Source: CALOBA01 sp942491465
GTDB taxonomy: Bacteria; Pseudomonadota; Gammaproteobacteria; Chromatiales; Chromatiaceae
Length of the DNA: 64,000 nt
Assembly (NCBI GenBank): GCA_942491465.1
Contig: CALOBA010000077.1
Location: 1-64,000 of the forward strand
Reading direction: 5' to 3'
In this document: positions 24,064 to 30,732 of the stretch, one piece after another
How positions within the stretch are numbered: position 1 is the stretch's first letter
Layout of the letters: each line of letters starts with the position of its first letter
Position numbers and translations under genes: made by a program
Notes under the pieces: model-generated
Told to the model about the DNA's origin: nothing
Databases searched by the model: none
The model's input: the letters and a program-made list of their open reading frames with translations, nothing else

Positions 24064-24434
24064 GATTCCTGATCGACAACGCACTATCTCCGAAGGTCGC
24101 AGCCGGGCTACGCAACGCAGGCCACGACGCCATCCATATTCGCGATCTAAATCTTCAAGCTGCCGACGACGCCGAAATTTTCGAACAGGCAGCAGTCGAC
24201 AATCGAGTCATCGTTTCCGCAGATACCGATTTCGGCGCGCTGCTGGCAATTCGGCAACAGACGCGACCTTCATTCATCCTGTTTCGACGCTCCACAGGTC
24301 GCCGCGCTTAGCAACGAGTCTCGCTGCTCCTCGCCAACCTGGCGTCAATCGAGCAAGACTTGGAGCGTGGTGCTGTCGCGACCTTCGACGAGTCTCGGGT
24401 CCGCGTCCGCAAGCTGCCCATTCTAAGCTCGTGA
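24060..24434 (+). pseudogene. DUF5615 PIN-like toxin with a nonsense codon
   Basis: MRFLIDNALSPKVAAGLRNA GHDAIHIRDLNLQAADDAEI and VIVSADTDFGALLA are the PIN-like DUF5615 blocks with the conserved acidic residues (FLIDNALS, H-RD, ADTDFG). The frame stops at TAG 24309-24311 (codon 84), where relatives have Glu. It then continues QRVSLLLANLASIEQDLERG AVATFDESRVRVRKLPIL to a stop at 24434, so the full protein would have 124 residues. The catalytic core is mostly before the stop, but the loss of one third probably inactivates it. Confidence 0.8.
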
Positions 24435-24520
24435 TCTGGATATCTGTGAAAAAGGCTCTGACCCGAATGGCGGAATGGCGAATCAAAAAAACAAGTTCGC
24501 CAGAGAAAAGGGCTCTGACC

Positions 24521-24652
24521 CTGAGGTATACCCGCAAAATTCCTTTTCGGATCAACGTTCAAAAAACACCAGCGACGCCGCGGGGGCGGGCTCAAAGCTC
24601 AGGGCATCTGTAACCCACTGATCAGCTGAATTATTTCATGGGGATACCTCAG
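24521..24652. mobile_element. 132-bp MITE with IS10-like ends and 9-bp target duplication
   Basis: The left end CTGAGGTATACCCGC and right end ATGGGGATACCTCAG are inverted repeats of the type carried by the IS10-like element at 34148-35499. GCTCTGACC is duplicated exactly on both sides (24512-24520 and 24653-24661). The inside (for example CAAAAAACACCAGCGACGCC) encodes nothing. It sits in a GAAAAGGGCTCTGACCCC unit of the dispersed repeat family. It is probably mobilised by the IS10-like transposase. Confidence 0.85.
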
Positions 24653-24686
24653 GCTCTGACCCCTTTATCCCGACCCCTTTATCCCT

Positions 24687-25597
24687 GCTGCGGTGCAGCG
24701 CCTGTGCTCCGATACCCGCTTGGTCAGCGTCGCCGACCGCGAGGCGGACATCTACGAGGTGTTTCAGGAGGCGACGCAAGACCCTGATGGCCCGGACCTG
24801 CTGGTGCGTGCCAACCGCGCCACACAGCGCCAAGTCGACGACCACGACAACGCGCAGACGCCGCTGTGGAACTATTTGCCGACGCGCCCGCTGCTCGGCC
24901 ACTGCGACTTGGCCATCCCCGGGCGCGGCGGGCGCAAGGCGCGCGTCGCAGAACTGGAGATCCGCTGCGCAGCCATCCAACTGCACCCGCCCAAGCGCCT
25001 CAAGGGCGCTCGCGCACTGGCATTGTGGGCGGTGCACGCCATCGAGCCCAGGCCACCGGCCGGCGCTGAGGCGGTCGAATGGTTGCTGCTGACCACCGTG
25101 GCAACCGTCAGCCTGGAAGACGCCCTGGAGCGCCTGCGCTGGTATGCCGTGCGCTGGAACATTGAGGTGTTTCATCGCACGCTCAAAAGCGGCTGCCGCA
25201 TTGAGGACCGCCGCCTGGGGAGCGCCGAGGCCCTGCAAGCCTGCCTCGCCATCGATCTGGTGGTCGCCTGGCGCGTGATGTGGCTGAGCAAGCTCGGGCG
25301 CGAGACCCCGGATGTGCCCTGCTCGGTGTTCTTCGAGCAGGCCCAGTGGCAGGCCCTGCATTGCCATCACCACCGCTCACCCAGCCCGCCTGACACACCG
25401 CCAACCCTCGGCGAGGCCATGCACATGGTGGCCAAGCTCGGCGGCTTCCTCGGGCGCAAGTGCGATGGCCAACCCGGTGCCACCGCTCTCTGGCGCGGCC
25501 TCGCGCGACTGTCCGACATCACCGATACGTTTGCGATCTTTCATCCGTCGATCCCGGCCGGACCCTAGGGGTTGTGTCCAGTGTGGGCAATAGACAG
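24687..25597 (+). mobile_element. 3' fragment of the IS4-family element
   Basis: Nearly identical to the right third of the intact element at 36662-39067, in the opposite orientation. It carries the transposase C-terminus (24693-25568; RLCSDTRLVSVADREADIYE through ITDTFAIFHPSIPAGP) and the terminal repeat TTGTGTCCAGTGTGGGCAAT plus AGACAG. The left end is cut by a CCCCTTTATCC repeat. The transposase part has no own start and lacks the first catalytic Asp, so it is dead. Confidence 0.9.
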
Positions 25598-25599
25598 CG

Positions 25600-25821
25600 C
25601 GATCGGGGAGCGAACGTTGCGGCGGCGGACCTTGATGCGTTTGCCCGCATAGCGGCGACCGAACTCCGCGTCCTGAACGATCTGGGCCCGCTCTTGTTCA
25701 GCAGATCGACGCCTTGGGACCAGTCGATCTCAACGGCGGCCTGCGGGAAGAAGAAGGCCATGACGTCGGGGAAGTAGCCGTCGAGCATCTCCTTCCAGGG
25801 GCTGTCGCAGTCGTCCGGCAT
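25600..25821 (-). pseudogene. N-terminal fragment of a Rpn-like/DUF4351-type protein
   Basis: From ATG 25821: MPDDCDSPWKEMLDGYFPDV MAFFFPQAAVEIDWSQGVDL L, then one missing base near 25695, after which another frame continues EQERAQIVQDAEFGRRYAGK RIKV. This start is characteristic of the transposase-like PD-(D/E)XK proteins common in cyanobacteria and purple bacteria. The rest was removed by the IS4-type element whose end lies at 25597. The 25822-26098 stretch up to the next gene shows nothing recognisable. Confidence 0.6.
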
Positions 25822-26098
25822 GCTAGGGGCGTTTGCTGTGGGCGATCTCGGCACATTAAGCCGGCTCCAGACGGGCATCAACGACTTGTGCGCCGATGGC
25901 CCCATTGTCTACGGTTCTTAGAGGCCCGACACCGACGCTGCCCGTTGCCAGCCGCGCGCCCACCCCGGCGCCCTCTATGCGCTGCTGCTGCGCCCGCGGA
26001 AGGATCCGAGGCGATTTGGTCTACACTGCGCAGGTGGATGAGCCGAAACGGCACGGTTCCATAAGACTCCCGAATCGAAGCCATTGGAGGCAACTGGT

Positions 26099-26695
26099 AT
26101 GACAACGACATCGCTCAGCGAGCCGAATGCGCGCGCGACCGGGCCGCTGTTCCTGATCGAGACCCTGCAACAGAGCCCCGAGCCCCTCTACGCCCTGCTC
26201 GACGGCGCCCGCGATGACGCGATCCTGCCCCTGGTCCGCGCGGCCGGCGTTGAGCCGATCCCGCTGCTGCGCGACACCAAGGCCGACGATCTGGCCGACT
26301 ACGGGGCACAGCTCGTCGCCCTCTCCGGCCAGCCGGGACTGATCGATCACCTCGTCCACTGCGGCTGGGGTCTGAGCTGGGGTATGTACCTGGCCAGCCC
26401 TGCGCCTACGGTCGAGCTGGTATCGCACCTGCGCGGGTATTGCTGGACCGATGCCCCGGATGGGCGACAGCTCTATTTCAGATTCTATGACCCGCGCGTC
26501 CTGCGCACCGCCTTGCCGGCGATGTCCCCGGCGGGGCGCGACGCCTTCCTAGGTCCGCTGAAGGCGCTTTGGATGGAGGCCAGCGCATCCACCGAGATGG
26601 ACTGCTGGCTGCGCCAGGGGGCCGAGGTTGAGTACCGGCGGGTGGCTGTCAGCATCCCGGCGCGACCCAGCGTCCCGATGCCGGTGGGGGATTGA
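26099..26695 (+). CDS. DUF4123 protein, type VI secretion effector adaptor
   Basis: 198 residues beginning MTTTSLSEPNARATGPLFLI and continuing EPLYALLDGARDDAILPLVR, SWGMYLASPAPTVELVSHLR and QLYFRFYDPRVLRTALPAM. The pattern Y-A-L-L-D-x-A, W-G-x-x-x-x-S, L-x-H-L-R and R-x-Y-D-P is that of DUF4123 (Tap/TEC) adaptors that load effectors on the VgrG spike. A GGAGGCAAC precedes the ATG. It is on the opposite strand from, and about 300 bases away from, the effector genes that follow; no VgrG gene lies in the window. The 26696-26993 gap shows no gene. Confidence 0.85.
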   Translation: MTTTSLSEPNARATGPLFLIETLQQSPEPLYALLDGARDDAILPLVRAAGVEPIPLLRDTKADDLADYGAQLVALSGQPGLIDHLVHCGWGLSWGMYLASPAPTVELVSHLRGYCWTDAPDGRQLYFRFYDPRVLRTALPAMSPAGRDAFLGPLKALWMEASASTEMDCWLRQGAEVEYRRVAVSIPARPSVPMPVGD

Positions 26696-26993
26696 GCGAG
26701 CCGAGGTACGGGTCTCGGGGGCGTATACCCGTCACAAACGGGTTTTCGGTCGCGCTGCACGCCTCTCGCACCCGATCGCCGCGTCATGCCTCCTCGCCAT
26801 GGTTCAGACTATGACGCGTCGGCATTCCTTGCGCTCTGGCACGAGCAACGTACCTCGCTTTCCCGAAGACCCATGTTCGAGGGGTATAGCGAAATTCATC
26901 CTTCGCGTCTTCGTGTCTTAACGTCCTTGCGGTTGATTTCGTAGTCAGAGCCCGGCCAAAACGAGGCTCAAGGCCCTGCGGCGGAACCGGCTC

Positions 26994-27683
26994 TCAGCGC
27001 GCGATATCGTCGCGCGTCACCGGCCGCGTCGGCGCTGCCTCCAACCCCTGAGCGATCCGGCCCACGCGCGGCAGCCAGTGCATGGTCCAGGTCGCGCCCA
27101 GATTCATCAGGGTTTCCATCTCCTGGCGCAGCTGGCGCGGCGTGGTCGTCGCCACCGGAAACGCCTTGACCAGGAACAGCATGCCGCGGCCCCGGTCGGC
27201 CTCCTCGTTGATGATGAAATGGCCGCCGTTGCGCTCGAACATGCCGCCGACGCTGGGGTCGTTGAGCAGGCGCAGGCCGTTTTCCCATTGCTCACGCTGC
27301 TGTGCACCGAGATCGAGCCGGGTCTTGGCCACGAAGACGCGCCCGATCAGCTCCCGGCAGCTCGGGTCATAGTGGAATCCGGCCTCGCCAAAGGCGCGGT
27401 CGCCGTCGGCGTCCAGCCGGGCATCGGGCACGCCCAGGTGCTTGCCAAAGGCATTGACCAGCGCATTGGCCTGGTCCAGTCCCGAGCCCGTGGGTGGGGT
27501 TGACATGTCATGGGTCTCCATCAGACAGCCGGTGAACAGAAGGGTGGCAAACAGCAGAACGCCGAGCCGCCGCAGGTTACGGGCAGCCGCCGTGGCGCTG
27601 GCGGCGCATACGCAGATAGCTATCTTCGACGCCGTGGTTGGCGGTGGTCGACGGTATCCAGTCGAGGGTGGGGGTGCGGTCAT
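26994..27683 (-). CDS. lipoprotein, candidate immunity protein to the lipase-like effector
   Basis: Contains a lipoprotein signal (LGVLLFATLLFTGC, lipobox LFTG-C) followed by a soluble part with FGEAGFHYDPSCRELIGRVF and GGHFIINEEADRGRGMLFLV, and ALVNAFGKHLGV. Immunity proteins of type VI phospholipase effectors are often periplasmic lipoproteins encoded directly behind the effector, as here. The only ATG in frame (27683) lies 107 bases inside the effector gene, so the true start is uncertain and may be a rare codon nearer the signal peptide. Family not recognised; role inferred from position. Confidence 0.6.
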   Translation of the reverse strand: MTAPPPSTGYRRPPPTTASKIAICVCAASATAAARNLRRLGVLLFATLLFTGCLMETHDMSTPPTGSGLDQANALVNAFGKHLGVPDARLDADGDRAFGEAGFHYDPSCRELIGRVFVAKTRLDLGAQQREQWENGLRLLNDPSVGGMFERNGGHFIINEEADRGRGMLFLVKAFPVATTTPRQLRQEMETLMNLGATWTMHWLPRVGRIAQGLEAAPTRPVTRDDIAR

Positions 27684-28968
27684 TGAAGGGCTCGCTTGAC
27701 TGTGGATCGCCGGAGAAACGGATCACGCTGGCGTCGCGACCGGCGCGCTGGCCATCCTCACTGCCGTTGTGGCCGAGCCCGAAGGCCGAGGGTGTCGCGT
27801 CATTGACATGGACATAGTGCTCATAGGTCGGCCCATCGGGCCAGAACGGCGCCGCCGAGCCCATGCTGGTCACGGTGACGTTCGGCAACGGGTCTGGCCC
27901 CCAGGGCAGGGTTGCGCGGGCATCGTACAGCGCCAGGCTGGTGACGGCACCGCCCTGGCTGTGGGCGAAGATCTCCGGCGAGCGGCCCTGGGAGACCTCA
28001 TCGACGACATAATCGCTGAGCCGATCGACGGCGGGGTTGCGGCCATCCTGGGACGGGATGGCCCGGCCCTCATTGGCAGCCTTGATCAAGCGCCGGTCCT
28101 GACCCGTCTGCACCGCATCCGCCGGACCGCCCTCGGTGGCGTTGTAGACGCCGATGACGTTGCCGCAGGTCTGCTCGGCGATGGCGTGCAGCGTCTTGCA
28201 GTGATCCTGGCGGGTGGTATTGATGCCGTTGACGTAGACGATGTCGCGGGTCGGCTCGCCGGCCGCACGGCGATCCTGGCAGCAGGCGCTCTCCGACAGC
28301 GTTGCACGCGAGCGCGCCTGGGTGGCGCTGGCATCTCCCGCCAGCGTCGTGCAGTTGCCGTCTTCGCCCGGGGCCATGAAGTGACCATCGGCGGCGACGT
28401 CGCCGGTCGCATCGGGGCCGCAGTCCACCTGGGAGCGGTCCGGGCGCTTGCCAGTGAACCATTCGCGGACCTTGTCGTAGGCGTTGCGTGCCCGATCGGT
28501 CAGTGCGGCGATGCCGTCATGCGCCCAGGCCAGCCCATCGAAGCCCGCGTCGGCGACGGTGCGCAGCCCATCGCGCACCTTGCCCTTGGTCCAGGCGACA
28601 GCCCGCTGCGTCATCGCCTTGCCCCACTCATAGGCATCGACGACCTTCTCCTTGCCCCAGTCATAGGCCTCGACGGCCTTCTCCTTGGCCCATTCCCCTG
28701 CCTCCACCGCCTTGTCCTTACCCCATTCATAGGCATCGATGGCCGCATCCTTGCCCCATTCATAGGCATCCACTGCGGTATCGACGACCTGCTTTGCGGC
28801 CTGCTTGGCCTTCTGGGCGGTCTTCTTCGCCACCTCCTGGCTGAATTCAAACGCCGCCTTCGACTGCTTGCCGACCCAGCGCGCCCCGGTCGCCACCGCG
28901 CTCGCCGCCTCGCGCGCCGTCTCCGTCGCCTGGTTCCAGGCCGCCTTGAAGGGATTGCCCCAGCCCAT
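27577..28968 (-). CDS. lipase-like effector with LEA-like 11-residue repeats
   Basis: 463 residues. Residues 67-121 are five tandem 11-mers of the type DAYEWGKDKAV, as in LEA group 3 proteins, preceded by an amphipathic Ala/Lys-rich start. The C-terminal half is an alpha/beta hydrolase: RDIVYVNGINTT (strand and oxyanion region), FAHSQGGAVTSLALY with nucleophile S337, a probable acid D390 in HVNDATPSAFGLG, and H445 in TTANHGVEDSY. Several cysteines (HCKTL, QTCGN, ACCQD) suggest action in the periplasm. Position between a small adaptor-like gene and a lipoprotein gene suggests a type VI secretion lipase. Substrate unknown. Confidence 0.72.
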   Translation of the reverse strand: MGWGNPFKAAWNQATETAREAASAVATGARWVGKQSKAAFEFSQEVAKKTAQKAKQAAKQVVDTAVDAYEWGKDAAIDAYEWGKDKAVEAGEWAKEKAVEAYDWGKEKVVDAYEWGKAMTQRAVAWTKGKVRDGLRTVADAGFDGLAWAHDGIAALTDRARNAYDKVREWFTGKRPDRSQVDCGPDATGDVAADGHFMAPGEDGNCTTLAGDASATQARSRATLSESACCQDRRAAGEPTRDIVYVNGINTTRQDHCKTLHAIAEQTCGNVIGVYNATEGGPADAVQTGQDRRLIKAANEGRAIPSQDGRNPAVDRLSDYVVDEVSQGRSPEIFAHSQGGAVTSLALYDARATLPWGPDPLPNVTVTSMGSAAPFWPDGPTYEHYVHVNDATPSAFGLGHNGSEDGQRAGRDASVIRFSGDPQSSEPFNDRTPTLDWIPSTTANHGVEDSYLRMRRQRHGGCP

Positions 28969-28971
28969 CTG

Positions 28972-29337
28972 TCAGTCCTCGCCTTGCAGCTCTTTGAACA
29001 TCACCAAGGTCCACTCCTGCAGCCAGTCACGCTTCTCCGGGCCGCTGTAGTCTTCGGATTCCAGCACCAGTGTTGCGGCCGGGAAGAAGCGGTCGAAGTC
29101 CCGCCCCAACTGCCAGGCCGTAACCACGTAGACGGCGATCTCGTCCTCGTGCAGCAGCCCATAGCCGCGGGCCTTCTCGATCTCCTCGCCGACCGCCTGG
29201 CGCAGCTCCGCCGCCGGGACCTCGGCGGCATCGGGGAAGCACTCGCCGAGCAAGGCCAGAAGGCGGTCGAGGTAGAGCTTCTCCGACTCGGCGTTGAGGG
29301 CCGCGAGTTGTTGTTCTGACAGTATCAGCATGGGCAA
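28972..29337 (-). CDS. small acidic protein of the effector locus
   Basis: 121 residues: MPMLILSEQQLAALNAESEK, ECFPDAAEVPAAELRQAVGE EIEKARGYGLLHEDEIAVYV, then DFDRFFPAATLVLESED. All-helical, acidic. Similar small proteins (helix with E-K-A-x-x-Y-G-L and a D-F-D motif) commonly precede type VI effectors next to DUF4123 genes, and may help effector loading. It ends 3 bases before the lipase gene, so the two are co-translated. No named family. Confidence 0.6.
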   Translation of the reverse strand: MPMLILSEQQLAALNAESEKLYLDRLLALLGECFPDAAEVPAAELRQAVGEEIEKARGYGLLHEDEIAVYVVTAWQLGRDFDRFFPAATLVLESEDYSGPEKRDWLQEWTLVMFKELQGED

Positions 29338-29355
29338 GACGCTCCGATGTGTTGA

Positions 29356-29841
29356 TTAGCGGGCAGACAACAAAATGTTTTCGCCACTTGACCCAACTCG
29401 CCTTGCGATGAACGTCGCTTCGGCTCTCGGAAAGACTAGCAACTTTGCACTTGTATTGGAAAGGTCCAGGAATACGGTGTCCCTTAAGGGCTCTTCTGGA
29501 GAATACTGTCGAGCAACTGACGCGACAATGACGTCCTTCTCGACAAATAGGATAAGATCCTCAAACTCCTGCCTAGCGGGAATATCCACTCCGGTTGCAG
29601 CGGCAACAGCTTTTGTTGATGTCATCATCTTTAGGAAAATGACTCTATCCCATTCAAAATCCGTTACTGTCGCGAGATTGATCTTGCATTTATTGGCGTC
29701 GGCCGAGCATTTTTCTCTCAATGCATCATAGAGATTCAAGCTCATTGGTTTTCCAGTGCAGTTCGTAAACGTCGTCAGACAAAGAGCAAAGCCCCAGTGT
29801 TTTAGTGATCGTGTTGGGAGAAAGAAGACTCGAGTAGTCAT
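29356..29841 (-). CDS. putative lipoprotein of unknown function
   Basis: 161 residues starting MTTRVFFLPTRSLKHWGFAL CLTTFTNC, a signal-like stretch ending in a possible lipobox (TFTN-C is imperfect). The rest (SLNLYDALREKCSADANKCK INL and FEDLILFVEKDVIVASVARQ) is a small alpha/beta domain. A+T content is higher than in the neighbours, which fits recent transfer. It lies between the Rhs immunity candidate and the lipase group, so it may be another immunity protein, possibly orphaned. Confidence 0.55.
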   Translation of the reverse strand: MTTRVFFLPTRSLKHWGFALCLTTFTNCTGKPMSLNLYDALREKCSADANKCKINLATVTDFEWDRVIFLKMMTSTKAVAAATGVDIPARQEFEDLILFVEKDVIVASVARQYSPEEPLRDTVFLDLSNTSAKLLVFPRAEATFIARRVGSSGENILLSAR

Positions 29842-29922
29842 TCTGTCAGGCTCCGTCTGCCTCAGCGGGCAGCCCGGATGGCGCTATGCGGAATCCAAGC
29901 CATGCTGGCTGACCACCTGGCG

Positions 29923-30001
29923 TAGGGCGGATGCCGGATAGGGCGATCCGCCAATGTCCTGGTCGGTGAATCGCGGAACCGCTATCGCGGTCCGCCCTAC
30001 G
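29923..30001. repeat. GTAGGGCGGA inverted repeat
   Basis: GTAGGGCGGATGCC at the left and GCGGTCCGCCCTAC at the right form the ends of a palindromic intergenic repeat with internal hairpins (GATAGGGCGATCCGCC; CGGAACCGCTATCGCGGTCCG). Related arms occur near 35665-35735. Confidence 0.7.
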
Positions 30002-30082
30002 CGGGCTGATCGAGATCACTGGGGCTTCAATGCTGCTCGCATCGGCTCAAAATCGACTTGTAAGCCATCCGAAGTGCTGCGC

Positions 30083-30646
30083 TTACGGTTTCGCTTCGAT
30101 GAAATTTCCGTTCTTGTCGACATCGATCCGGCGGTCCGCCAGTGGCGTTCCGGCATAGTTCCGCACGAAACGCCAAGGCTCCATGTCGTAGATCATGCGC
30201 CTGTCGTTCAATGGCAAAGAGAAGGAAAAGGCGCCCGGTACATCGAAATGATAAAAGAATCGCTCGCTGCGGTGGATGATTCGGCGTGTGCCGTCCGGGT
30301 CTGGTGCTTCAACCAAGAGGAACTGCGTCTGAGGCGGGATGCTCGACCATTCGCGTGAGGAGATCTTAACGATCCAATACTCGACAGCGGTTGTGCCGGC
30401 CTCAGCGCGATAGAGCTTGTGGATGTCGTGGTAAATCCCCCGGCCTTTGATCTTGAAGCGTGCCAGGAAACGGTCGTCGTCGATGTTCGGCTCGACCCAG
30501 AGTTGAACCCCCCAGCCATCTAGGAGCCGCCGGAACAATCCATCCTGACCGGAGGCATTAAAGGTTGCGATGCCGTTCACCACCAGCCATTCAGATGCCG
30601 CCATCAGCTTCTGTTCGACGCGGGCATCCAGGTTGTCTTCAGGCAT
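30083..30646 (-). CDS. candidate immunity protein of the Rhs toxin
   Basis: 187 residues, soluble, no signal peptide: MPEDNLDARVEQKLMAASEW LVVNGIATFNASGQDGLFRR, later FFYHFDVPGAFSFSLPLNDR and DRRIDVDKNGNFIEAKP. No family recognised. It follows the Rhs gene by 86 bases, on the same strand, the standard place for the cognate immunity gene. A cytosolic location would fit a toxin that acts in the cytosol. Role is inferred from position only. Confidence 0.6.
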   Translation of the reverse strand: MPEDNLDARVEQKLMAASEWLVVNGIATFNASGQDGLFRRLLDGWGVQLWVEPNIDDDRFLARFKIKGRGIYHDIHKLYRAEAGTTAVEYWIVKISSREWSSIPPQTQFLLVEAPDPDGTRRIIHRSERFFYHFDVPGAFSFSLPLNDRRMIYDMEPWRFVRNYAGTPLADRRIDVDKNGNFIEAKP

Positions 30647-30732
30647 AAGTATCGACTCCCAACGTCTTGCTCAGCAGTATCTCGATAGGGCCGAGCCGGA
30701 GCAAGGCCGCCAACGGGATGACTCGGAACCGG

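Noticed and set aside
24512..25597. A composite transposon made of the two IS4-type copies around the toxin island
   Set aside because: The copy on the left is a 3' fragment with only one end and no outer target duplication was found, so it cannot be claimed.
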